Shown piece after piece: positions 13,150 through 23,934 of a DNA stretch of 64,000 bases. The stretch's first letter is position 1, and each line of letters opens with the position of its first letter. The notes beneath the pieces were generated by a model. That model had not been told where the DNA came from and made no database searches. It worked only from the letters and a program-made list of their open reading frames with translations. Made by a program: the position numbers and the translations under genes. Where the stretch lies: NCBI RefSeq assembly GCF_947179165.1, contig NC_077241.1, positions 30,375,246-30,439,245 on the forward strand. The letters are read 5' to 3'. The stretch is from Solanum dulcamara (taxonomy: Eukaryota > Streptophyta > Magnoliopsida > Solanales > Solanaceae).

Positions 13150-13390
13150 TCCACCGAGTCCCTCACTAGAGGGACGGATACGCTGTAGGATGATATGATG
13201 ATGATATGATATGGTTATGGAATCGAGTCCCATAATGGGTCGGGTACGGTATACATGTACACGAATTTATTCACCGAGTCCCTTACTAGAGGGTCAGGTA
13301 TGGTATATGTATATGATGATATGATAATATAATGATACAATTATGGTACCGAGTCCCATAATGGGCTAGGTACGGTATATGATAATGATA
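13150..13390 (+). repeat. Imperfect tandem repeats within the outer LTR
   Basis: A unit of about 60-100 bp carrying ACCGAGTCCC followed by AATGGGTCGGGTACGG or a variant is repeated at least four times, separated by TGATGATATGATA-like stretches. Related single units occur in the inner LTR near 11880-12060. These are probably subrepeats of the LTR family. Confidence 0.6.
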
Positions 13391-14096
13391 TGCACAATTT
13401 GTTTCGTAAGGCACAGGTACAGTTAGTTCTTGATTATTATACTTGTCTCATGGACTCTCTACTTCAGTTATGATCTCTCCTATTGTATTTCATGCTTTAC
13501 ATACTCAGTACATATCATGTTCTGACCCCCTTTCTCGGGGAGGGGGGCTGCATTTCATGCCCGTAGGTACAGGTACTAGCTTTGGTGATCCGCTAGCCTA
13601 GGATTCCTACTCAGCTATATTAGGGTGTTCCTTTGTGTCAGATCCTAGACTTGTGGTATAAATCCCTTTTGATGTGTACATATTCAGGGGTATGGCGGGG
13701 CCCTGTCCCACCATATAATACTATTGGTACTCTTAGAGGTCTGTAGACATATGTGTGGATTGTATATAGATGATGTTCAACTGTTCTAGTATGACTTATG
13801 TTTTGGGATGTTCCCTTTCGTAGTGGCAGCCTTGTTGGCTTACATATATGTATATATTGAGATGACCCCACATGCTATGACAGCCTTGTCGGCTCCTTAC
13901 TATGTTACCTATTGATAAGTTGTAAGTCCTCAGGAGATAGGTTGTGTTAATATATGAATATGTGACAGTTTTGAGATAATATTCTATTTCCTTAAGTTTT
14001 AAATTATGCATGGTTTGATTATAGTTAACAGGGGTGTACGAGAGTGTCCAGTTTGTACACCAATCATGGACTATGGGGTTGGGTCGTGATAGAACC

Positions 14097-14489
14097 TCTG
14101 AACTCTTCTCATTCTATCATCCCCATTTCTTCATCCCTCTCGACAACTCATTGTTCGTACCATACTCAAGCCACACCTTTGAGTTGATAGGACACTAGCT
14201 CGGCCTTTTCATTCAGTGGCACACCCATGATAGCCACAATCCGGTATACCTCATCAATGAACTCCATAGGGTCCTCATCTAATTTAGAACTATCGAACTC
14301 GAAAGGATTCATCCTTTGGAAATTATGAATCCTAGAGGTTGGATTTTACATTTGGGGAGGAGGAACACCTTGATGCCCTTGGTTGGATAATACATGGATC
14401 AAAAACATAATGATATTGCGAAACTCAGAATGTGTTACCCTTTCCTCATCGTCAATCCTTACTCTTGGAGGTACTTTTCCACGAGTCAT
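14097..14489 (-). pseudogene. Chromovirus gag, 5' part
   Basis: Gag starts at the ATG at 14487-14489 on the minus strand, about 200 bases after the primer site. The N-terminus (MTRGKVPPRVRIDDEE) matches the fragment at 534-610. The frame degrades, and the segment stops at 14097, where the target duplication of the outer solo LTR lies. The gag continues on the far side at 7859. It is broken by insertion and by point lesions. Confidence 0.75.
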
Positions 14490-14687
14490 TATCTAGAGAA
14501 TACGAAATGGGTCATTAGTTAAATAAAAGCTTAGGACACTCTAAGGCACGATATGAAATTGAAAGAAGTGAAAACTTTCTTAAACGTCTCATAGTCTCCT
14601 ATTCATAGTTATGGCGGGCTTCACAACCATAAAAAAGATCCTATTTGATGCGGTATGTTGGACTCCAAGGACCATTCAAAATCTCAA

Positions 14688-14699
14688 GCTCTGATACCA
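14688..14699 (-). promoter_or_regulatory. Primer-binding site of the main chromovirus
   Basis: The minus strand reads TGGTATCAGAGC, an exact match to the common plant tRNA-iMet primer site, four bases after the LTR end at 14704. It fixes the element's orientation as minus and makes 14704-17048 the 5' LTR. Confidence 0.9.
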
Positions 14700-14703
14700 A
14701 GTA

Positions 14704-17048
14704 TATCATGACCCAAGCCTAGGGCCTAGACGTGACATGGCGAATGAGGAACCCAAAAGTACCTCAAACAAGTCTCTTAGCACTCTTTTAGCCTTTCATA
14801 GATAATGACAATAAATAAATAAGCAGAAATCATAATAGTAAATCTTCAACTTACATATCTCCAATAATACCTCTAACTTTTTAATTTAACGGGGCTAAGA
14901 CAAGTTCCTAGCTCACCCTCAATTATAATAGAAATAAATGTCATAGTAAGTGTCTAAATATCTCAACAAATCAAAAACTAGAAAGAGAAAGGAGTATTAT
15001 TCCTGAAACATGGGAACTCACCAAAAGTAGTCTTCAAACGAAATCTCAACTAGTCATGTGGAAGAGAACGAGGAGGAGCATTGGTCCCTACATGGTGTGA
15101 TATCATGTAGGAAAAAGAGTATGCATTAGTACTTTGAATATAACAAGTATGTAAGCATGCATGAACATTGAAGAAATATTAAAACATTTATGTAATATGA
15201 AATATAATGCAATGCATGCATAATCAATAATATAGATATCCTATAAAACATTCATTTTGTGGAAAGATGACCATAATCGATATTTAAGACCATGCGACCT
15301 ATTACATGAAATTCAACATAACCCCCTACGTTGGCTGGGAAGACTACTTGTCGGATAGAACTCCGTCAACTTCATTCATTTCTTTAACTTTAACTTTAAG
15401 GGTTATTTGTGGATCCATTAGTCTAAGCCTACAAGGGCTCCTATGTTGGCACATAGTTAATGAGACAAAGGGTTGCTACTAGGATTCCCTTACCGAATCC
15501 CACCTCAATGACCCATTCAGTGCTAAGTCAATCCCACGGAATAGTTTAATACTTCAAAATAGTCATAGTATATAGCTTGAGAATTCAAAAAATCATATTC
15601 GGTAGAATAGCTCATTAAAACCTTTGGTAATTCAAATATGCAAGAATTGTCCTTATTGCATAAAGAATCCATCATTCATATCATTTCATCATTCTTTCAT
15701 TTCATAAGACTCCCTTTTGATCATAGACATTGCTTTCATAAACATTCATTTAGAGTCAAAGCTTTCAAGTCAAACTTCATTGAAAACATAGTAAAACTAG
15801 GTGGGTTAAAATCACTTCAACTTTCAAACATGAATGTAAATGAAATTATGCATAAATACTATGAAATCCGTCAATTAAAAATCATGCTTTAAATAACCCA
15901 CCATGAATATCAAGAACCTTTAAATAGCAAAATAGAGAAAATACTTGCAAGCCATGAATTCATACATATGATATCACTTTGCATTAAAATAGACCAATAA
16001 TCATTAGTTTAACTATAATTCATGCTATTAAGTTGAAATAAGAATTATCCATAAGAAGATATTACTTGAAATCAAGAGATTTAATTCAAAGAATTTTTGG
16101 ACTACATAGGTGGAAGAACCCATAGATAAACACCCACATAACTTAGCGTAAAACTTAAAAAAAATAAACATAATTTATAATATAATCAAAATACTTTAGG
16201 TCTGAGACTGGAAGGAATACTCTCATTGAAGCCTTACATACATGGAATCCGAAGCGTTACTCAGAATTGAAGAACTTAATAAACACTCTTGAATCCTAGC
16301 ATTTGTCTCCTCGCCGGAGCATTTTATGTACTATCCAAAGTATATGAATTATCGAAATAGTATTTCTACACTATTAACAAATAAAACCATATTTTAAGGA
16401 TAAGTAAACGAGTGTATAGAGAGAGGAGTTGCTTGAGAAAGCTTGATTAACAAAATGATGAAATAAGGTGGGTATTTATAGCTATGAAGGAGGGACCTAA
16501 CAATAATTAAAATAATTATAAAGAAAAATATAAAAATTTAATGGAAGATTGTGATGTAATAAGTGATGTCAAATGGAGGACTATTGATATCATGGATGAT
16601 GTCAAATGGATCTAGATCTTTCCATGGTTGGTGAGATGAACCTTCTTTTAATGAAATATCCTTTTTCGGAGCTGCATCGGAATAAGATAAATTTCTCATA
16701 AGGATTTGGTGTCTTCATATGAATTATTGCTCTAAAAGTCTACTTTCATGTCGTTCAATAATCAACCGATTTGGATCATCCTACAGTGAGATGTGAGATT
16801 TCTTTTACAAATACTAAATTTAATCACAGCACCATATCTTGCAATAATTAATTTATTTGACCTACTTAGCCTCTAAAACTTAAAATATAGTCTTCATAAA
16901 AGTTGTAGGTAATGATGTTAGGGTTATTAAGAAATTTTAATCACCTAATTTGGACCATCATATGAAAAGTTATGTCCAAAGTAGAGAAGCTATATCATTT
17001 TTATTGAGAATTGGAACATCATATACAATATTTTTAGGGGGTGTTACA
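14704..17048 (-). mobile_element. Chromovirus 5' LTR
   Basis: It starts TGTAACACCCCC at 17048 on the minus strand and ends near 14704 before the PBS, about 2345 bp. It aligns along its whole length with 824-3555, apart from the MITE in that copy and scattered substitutions. A short frame at 15638-15892 also appears at 1755-2009, but this is just LTR sequence conserved between the copies. The outer edge abuts pararetrovirus sequence at 17049, so the retrotransposon probably inserted into the pararetrovirus. Confidence 0.88.
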
Positions 17049-17215
17049 AATTAGTTCCTAATTCAGACGAAGAAGATAACAGTCCAATTAGAACTCCAAG
17101 TGCAAAAGAAGGTTGATATAGAAGCAATAATTATCAAGATGCTCAGGATCCATATGAGGATGATAACTCCGGAATGAGTTTTGATTCTATCACCTTACAT
17201 AATTTGGACGCTTAA
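17049..17215 (+). pseudogene. C-terminal end of the last pararetroviral ORF
   Basis: A frame ending at the TAA at 17213-17215 encodes an acidic tail rich in Asp, Glu, Ser and Asn, interrupted by one TGA near 17117. It lies immediately before the viral-type intergenic region, as expected for the 3' end of a preceding genome unit. This implies a tandem or circularly permuted integration. Its 5' part was displaced by the chromovirus LTR. Confidence 0.55.
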
Positions 17216-18270
17216 ACCAGAATATAATACCAAAGGAGAAGAAGACGAAAATAAGAAGATAAGACATATGTGGAAGAAGAAATGCCATCAACTTTTATGT
17301 AAAAAGTAATGTATATTAGTGTGCCATGTGGGTATGCCCACAATTTTCCTGTAAGAGTAAGTACTTTTACTTTATCACTACCCTCCAAAAAGAGGAAAAA
17401 ATTATTGAAGCACGTGTCTGTCGGCAGGTCAAAGAGATGATTAATAATGCATGTGACGATGGGGCCCACTAAGCACCCGACTTGCATTATTAAAGAATTT
17501 TATCCTCATTTGTCGGCCTTCTATACTCAGGCCACATTGCTTATTTTAGAATATTTCCTTTTTTATATCTTATGCCTATATAAGGGATAGTAGTATGTGC
17601 AAGAAAGACAGAGTAGACAGAAGCAAGTAAGAAAAATCAGTCAACAAAATCTTCAACAACTCTCTTCCCTCTATGTTAATAACTCCTTTCCAATACCCAA
17701 TTACTTCTGTGGTATAATAAAGCTTGTATAATAATATGTGTGTTTGTTTAACAAATCTCGAGTTATTTCAAGTTCTTCGGGGTTCCCAAAAGGGAAACCT
17801 CTCTCTGTTTAATCATGTAAGTTTTATAATATTTTATACCCAATTTCCCCTAATAAATATGTTATTACTTTCATTTACTATTCTTATTTGTAAATTGTTG
17901 TACAGTTTTAATACTTTACCCTTAGTATATGGTTAACCTCTTAATTTCTTAATAACGTCCGTGGATTAACCTGTAAGTTCCTAAGATTCTTGGCCTTGAA
18001 AGTCCGCTTAATGAACAAAGGACGAATTTGTTGTCATACATATATCTGGGGTGTGGTTAAAGAAAAATTTGTTAAAAACATAGGTTAAGAGGAAGAGATG
18101 AACATGGTAAGATAAAAAAAAGGTAAATACGGGAAAATTCAGGATATACATCACTGACAAAAATGATAAGACTAAAAGAGAGGGAGTACTGAGTAGGTTT
18201 TACAACATAGTTGATAAACTACATCGAATCTACATCTAAATCACCTTATTTGTCTAAATCCATTTTAAAT
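17216..18270 (+). promoter_or_regulatory. Pararetroviral intergenic region: promoter, polyA signal, leader
   Basis: About 1 kb without a convincing gene. A TATA box (TATATAAG, 17577-17584) is preceded by a GC-richer stretch around 17400-17480, including ACGTG and GTGACGATGG sequences like the as-1-type elements of caulimovirid promoters. An AATAAA signal at 17716-17721 lies about 130 bases beyond the predicted start, where terminally redundant pregenomic RNA would be polyadenylated. The rest up to the primer site is a leader with short upstream frames. Confidence 0.65.
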
Positions 18271-18282
18271 TAGTATCATAGC
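18271..18282 (+). promoter_or_regulatory. Degenerate tRNA-Met primer-binding site (pararetrovirus)
   Basis: TAGTATCATAGC differs from TGGTATCAGAGC at two positions. It lies about 35 bases before the first viral ATG and marks the conventional genome origin of a caulimovirid, where minus-strand DNA synthesis is primed. Confidence 0.65.
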
Positions 18283-18305
18283 GAGAAGTTTTTGGGAACA
18301 CAAAA

Positions 18306-19358
18306 TGAGACGACCATTAAAAAATAGTAAGGTATTTAAAGAAACTAAAAACAAATTACAGAGTTTATATTAGAAATATAAAAGATTAAACCATACAAAA
18401 GAAGATAGCTATAGACTAGACCAGTTAATTGATATAATATCTAGATTATATACAAATTTATTATACAGCTTAAAGCACGAGCAAGATTTAGTTTATGAAA
18501 AAACATCTATCATTTCGCAATATAAGAGAAAGATATTGGTTATTATACCAAGAATATAATAAAAAAAAGAACAGCTCAAAAACCTCAAAAGAAATTAGAA
18601 GAATAACTTGTAATAGCAGAAACCGTCGATAACCTAGACAAAAAATATAATTCCATTTAACAAGAACGAGTGGTAAAACCAGAATTACTTAGTGCGTTAA
18701 CGTGGGAGATACAGAGTTGCGAAAGCGACCAAGAACACTGCAAAAGACGAATAGATTGGACAATACAACGTATGAGACAAAAGCTTATCAGTTAGGATAA
18801 ATTAATACAAAATTAACCTTTATTTCAGAAGTTTAGACAAGTATATCAGTGGCTTCAAGAAGAAAAACATCATAAATCAGAATTAACAAAAACCGAGTAT
18901 AAACTTAAATAAATACTAGCCTCTATAGAAAAGGACACACATACAAGATATTTATTTAGAGAATTAGATAATATTGAACGGAACGTAACATATTCAAATA
19001 TTAGAATAAAACATTACGAAAATATACTTGATTAGATCCATTTAGGATAATATTTTATATGCCGTTAGAATACATAAATAGAATACGATTAAGAAACAAC
19101 TAGATAAACAAAAAAACACAGTATAGAGGTGAGCTTAGACAGTCTCTCAAAAAGCTAAAGAAACACCTGAACTGGATAGAAGAACAACTGACAAAACCAA
19201 TATATCAAATACCAATTCCTTTTATAGAATCCCTTATAAGACACAGGCTAACTTACTTCACGAGATTAATAACGTAGAAGAAGATATCTGATTTAGTACT
19301 AATAGAATAGAATATTATAAAAAGATTTGGAAAATTACAAGTTCCTTAGGATAACAAA
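18306..19358 (+). pseudogene. Decayed first pararetroviral ORF, lysine-rich
   Basis: It starts at an ATG at 18306 shortly after the primer site. The reading is lysine-, isoleucine- and glutamine-rich but broken by many stops in each frame. Composition matches the following coiled-coil frame, so it is probably the upstream part of the same or an adjacent viral ORF. No domain could be recognised. Confidence 0.5.
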
Positions 19359-19889
19359 ATGAATTTTCTAAAACATCTTGAATACTTAGATCTAAGAATA
19401 CACCCTGAAAAGAAATACAGGTCATTACATGAAAATAATATTATAAAGTGTAACTTTGTAAGGGGAGAACACATATTACATTCTGATGATAAACAATATA
19501 ACACTTTAATAGACTTAATAATAAATTTCAGTGATAACGTTCAGCTAAAACATAAAACCATAGTAAGACTTTTAGAAACAATAGAAACTACTCAAAATAA
19601 ACAAAGAAAAATGCTAGATAAACTAGAACAAAACTTTAACTTCTTAAAATCTCAACTAGAAGTAGATAGAAAGATTCAACATCTGAAAACAAAGTTTAAT
19701 CTAGAAAAAATACCGACAAAGATAGAAATAGAAAAGTTAGTCAAGACAATCATTGAAATACCTAAAGAACTAGAAATCAAAAATACTCAAGTAGTAACAA
19801 AAATTATAGAACAAGTAGAAGTAATAACCATTGAGATAAGCGACTTAAAAGGAATAATTAAAAGACTAGAACAGACTTCACTTTCATAA
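19359..19889 (+). pseudogene. Pararetroviral coiled-coil protein
   Basis: A 176-residue open frame. Residues about 60-175 are strongly helical and charged, with heptad-like Leu/Ile spacing, consistent with a coiled coil. Position, between the leader region and the movement protein, matches the small structural or virion-associated ORFs of caulimovirids. Homology cannot be proven without a search. It may continue upstream in the decayed segment, and it is followed by a broken stretch (19890-20189). Confidence 0.5.
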
Positions 19890-20189
19890 GTGAAGAAGAC
19901 ATAAATTATAAAAAAGCCTTAAAAAATATAACAAAGTATCACACAGAGCTAGTTGGATTCTCTACACATATTCTGTCGAGTCAGTTAGATAAGATAATAC
20001 TCAAACAAACTAATACAATAATAGCTTTATTAATAGAATTGAACATAAAGGTAGACAAATTATTAAAGGAAAAACAACCTGAACTCCAACCTCTCAAAAT
20101 ATAGAAATAGACGAATTAATTACTCAATTAAAGAGAGTTGAGATAACCCCACAACAGAATAAATAAATAAAAATTAGAAAACCACAAAA

Positions 20190-21080
20190 ATGGACTTTCT
20201 TTCAAATAGATCAAGAAGGACCATCGAAGAAGACCAGCCAAGAGTAAGTTTCTTAGACAATAGAATTGGCAATTACTTTACCTCTAAAATATTAGCAAGA
20301 AGACCCTCCACTGAGGAAGAAAATCAGGAACTAAATGAAATAATAGATGTAGACAAAGACTTACAGATTTTTCAACATAATCAATTAAAACTATTAAATC
20401 CAAAAATGTTATACAACATAAAGTATTTCTCTAGAGTTAATCAATTATATAGACATTACAGAGAAGAACAGCTATCAGCAATAGGAGAAATCTTCTCAAC
20501 CCTAAATTTAGTAAACCCTGCATCCATAAAGACAATAAAAATCTTAGAATAATGTTAATGCAGATGGGCTTAATAGTCATAGGAATAAAGGGACTAACTA
20601 GAAAAAAATTAGGATCCAAAGTTTTAATAGTACTATATGATGATACATGATCAGACTTAAACAAATATATTGTAGGATGTACTGAAGTAGACATGACTAA
20701 TAATGGAGGAATATTCTATATGAGCCTAGATATCCTAATAAATCTAAACAAAATCGAAAAACATATTAAAATAGAAATTCAAACAAAAGGTATGAAAAAA
20801 TGAATAATGGAAATAATTTACTAATTTGTATAGGTTTCATAAGAAAAATGACTCTATGCAATAATACAAAGTTCAAACTTCAAGTAAATTATGTCGTTGA
20901 AATAATGGGTAACAAAGCTATAAAATTAATAAAACCTATAAAAATAAGCCTGGAAGAATATGCAGGACTAGAATGGAACCTAGACAAACTAAGCAAATCA
21001 AAGGTATTTGCACTAGAGACTCACCTAATGTATACTAGTTCTAGAGAAGAAACTTCAATTAGGTTCACTGATTATAATTA
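20190..21080 (+). pseudogene. Pararetroviral movement protein (30K type), frameshifted
   Basis: The N-terminal part is the open frame 20190-20552. The core continues at about 20553-20800, where a stretch like GLIVIGIKGLTRKKLGSKVL and GGIFYMSLD resembles the conserved core of caulimovirid cell-to-cell movement proteins, with a TGA inside. The C-terminal part is at the start of the frame 20800-21855. The protein would form tubules at plasmodesmata in a living virus. Here at least one frameshift and one stop disrupt it. Confidence 0.65.
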
Positions 21081-22634
21081 TACAAGTCAAAAGGATTTAG
21101 ATGATACTGAAATAGAAAGTACCATAGAAACAGAACAAGAAGAACTTATGAACATAGAAGTTATACAAGAAGGCTATGAAGTAGATAATGCTATAAAGGA
21201 AGCAAAAAAATTATACAAAGAAAATAATTATATAGTTTTTAAATGTAAAGGATGTAAAAAGGGCAAAATGGATATAATCAAAACTATAGAACATTTTAGA
21301 ATGTGTAAAGAAAGAGATGATAATTTAGCATACAGAACAAGAGAATCAGATTCCATATACACAACCTCTGAGAATGAAGAAAATGATGACATCTTATCAA
21401 TAATAAGTCATACAGAATTAATGGACGCAACTAGTTCAAATAGTGCTAGCCCTTTTCAAAGAACTACTCCAACCCAAACTATTAGTTATAGTACAGGAAA
21501 TCTACCACATAAAGCGTGGTCTAGACCTGATACAAAAATAACTGAAAATGTTAAACCAGCAGGTAGAAGAATGCCAATAGAAGAACCCATTAGACAACAA
21601 GAAGGAAGAAATAAAGGAAAAATACTAAATATAGTTGCCCATGACCCACAAATGTGGAATACAATTATTGATTTATGGAAAGGAATAGTAGTAGCAGACT
21701 TTATAAAAAACTATCATGAAACAGATGCAGAGACAATATATAAATACTTAAAAAATTTCCTAAGCGAATCCTCCAAAGCGGTATGGGAACTATATAAACA
21801 GACCTATTCCCAAGAATTTCAAGGCTTAATAGAACTTAGGATCAAATTCATATAATTTTACAAATAAAATACACGTTTTCTTAACTGGAGAAGATCCAAA
21901 TAGTGGATTAGTAGCATAACAGAGAAGTGCAATAATAAAACTAGAAAAATTAAGTATTTCAAATTGGTTATATATAAAGAAATTTCTAAGAGACTATTTC
22001 TACTATTGTACTATTAGTGGAAATACTTTTTGATGAAGAACTAGGAAAGAAGTTGTTCCATAAATTACCAGTAGCTTTAGGAAGAGAAATAGAAGAAAGA
22101 TGATACAAAAGAGAGGGTGTAGTTCAAAACCCTGCAGCCTTATGGTCTATAGGACAAAAAATACAACATGTCATGGAAATATTACAAGAAAAATGTACCA
22201 ACATACAGATACAAAAATAACTACAACAAAACGAAATGAATTTCTATAAAACAATGATATATAATACTCAAAGCTATGATAAAGAGTCACTCAAGCAAAA
22301 GAAGTATGAAAGACGATACTCTTGCAATCAAAAACCATACAAACGTAAGAAATACTACTTACGTAAATCTTCAGCCAAAAAGTAATACTTAAATAAAGAT
22401 AAACATGTTAGAAAATATAGAAAATGATAGAAACTATAAAAATAAATTAGAATGTTATACTTGTGGAAGTATAGAACATTTAGCACATATATGTCCCAAA
22501 AAAATAACAATACAACTAAAAATTCTCAATTAATAGAAGACCTTCAAGAAACCATATTAAATGTAGATGAATACATGTCAGACAACGAAAGCATATACTC
22601 TATTATGAGTATTGATGTAGAAGAAAAGACCTAA
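21081..22634 (+). pseudogene. Pararetroviral coat protein with CCHC knuckle
   Basis: An acidic N-terminal part with a CKGC-type Cys motif (near 21243-21310) precedes a capsid-like core (from about 21620: LWKGIVVADFI, AVWELYKQTYSQEF). The core loses frame after 21855 and resumes in pieces to 22400. The knuckle at 22453-22494 is intact: CYTCGSIEHLAHIC, CX2CX4HX4C. A capsid core followed by one zinc knuckle is the caulimovirid coat-protein signature. Several stops (around 21855-22450) disable it. Confidence 0.7.
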
Positions 22635-23159
22635 TCAGATTCATCTGATTCAAAAGAAGATAATCTAATTAATAAAATAGGATTAGAAATAAATGAATTA
22701 AACCTAGAAAATTTACAAATAAGTACTTTGATGAATATAGTTCAAGAATGTAATCATAATTTTGAAAGACAAAAAGAAATAGATAGTAATCAGTGTAATA
22801 TATGTAAATGGTACCCTAGCAAGACAAATAGAGCTAAATGCCAAAAATATTATATGGAAGCATGTATTAGTTGCATAGAAGATAAATTAAAGATAAAAAT
22901 CAATAAATAACAAGAACAAACTCAAATCAAAGACACAATAACTCATCTAAGATTAATAACATTAGAAATACGGATGAACGAATTAGAACAAAGACTAATT
23001 TCTCTAGAAAAAAAAAAGAAAAAATAGAAATAGATGGCACATCCACACAAGGGACAATACATTTAGACCAATTAGAGACAAAATTTATGAATATTGAAGA
23101 AAATAGTACTAGTCTTACATGTAATGAAGATAAAATAAATTTGGAACAATAAAAATACT
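22635..23159 (+). pseudogene. Cys-rich linker downstream of coat protein
   Basis: A short frame (22728-22910) carries paired cysteines CNIC...C...CISC, suggesting a second metal-binding module. An acidic and lysine-rich stretch with stops follows. I do not recognise the module beyond its position between coat protein and protease. Confidence 0.4.
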
Positions 23160-23934
23160 AGCTAGAATAGAATTAAAGATATAGAAATAGAAACTTTAGC
23201 CCTAGTAGACACAGGATGCACCAGTTGTCTCATAAACAAGAAAATAGTGCCACAAAACCTGTTGAAAGCTCTAAAAAAACTTGTATCAGCAATACAAATG
23301 GATGAAACCTATAATATTTATGATCAGTATATTGAAAAGGCATAAATAAGCTTTATCAATAAATACAATGAGTTCTACAAACAAACTTACAATATGTATA
23401 AAATATTAGTACGAGACTTAGACATCAAAATGGATTTAGTAATAGGATTACAGTTTCTTATACAAAATAATGGAAGTTGTTTATTTTCTAGAGATGGAAT
23501 AATGTTATTAAGGAATACAACCTATACTCTAGTACAAACTATACAACTCCACACAAAGGGAAGATCCCAGATAAAAGATATAGAAACTTCCAAATTAGTA
23601 AAAAATTCAATACCATGTTGTGACAACTATGGCGAAATGGAAACTGCTCTTTAAAAAACCTATATGAAGAGAAATATAATTACTTAGAAGAATCATACCT
23701 AGAAGACATAGAGAAAGATTATACACTAATAAGAAACAGAATTTTATAATTTTCAAAAAGGAATAAATACGATAGGAATGATAAAAAATCTCAAAGACCT
23801 AGATAATATAGTAGCAATATTAGACGAAATGAAAATAATTGGAGAAAAACCATTAATATATTGGGGCTGTAATAAAATCATGTGTAAATTAGACATAATT
23901 AACCCTGAATACACAATAAAAACACCAGTCATAG
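23160..23934 (+). pseudogene. Pararetroviral aspartic protease and start of RT
   Basis: The retropepsin active site is seen as LVDTGCTSC, with the DTG codons at 23208-23216. A second typical block, MDLVIGLQFL, follows in the frame 23394-23654. The frame then degrades through 23700-23934 toward the RT N-terminus and is cut at 23934 by a solo LTR. The homologous sequence resumes at 26196. This protease would mature the viral polyprotein; stops on both sides of the motif make it non-functional. Confidence 0.65.

Larger units (their letters stand above)
7860..14091. mobile_element. Outer solo LTR (~3.1 kb) inserted in gag
   Basis: The LTR-like sequence begins TATTATACCCCG at 7860 and ends GGTCGTGATA at 14091. 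These are the family's TG...CA ends with both terminal bases changed to TA. It is flanked by the near-duplicate 5-mers GCACC (7855-7859) and GAACC (14092-14096). Removing the inner LTR (9577-12719 plus 5 bp) leaves about 3084 bp. No internal coding region, PBS or second LTR is present, so it is a solo LTR produced by LTR-LTR recombination. It splits the chromovirus gag. Confidence 0.8.

Noticed and set aside
1755..15892. Two near-identical 84-codon frames at 1755-2009 and 15638-15892, tempting as a conserved gene pair
   Set aside because: They lie at the same position in the two chromovirus LTRs and are conserved only because the LTRs are copies. No domain or codon bias.
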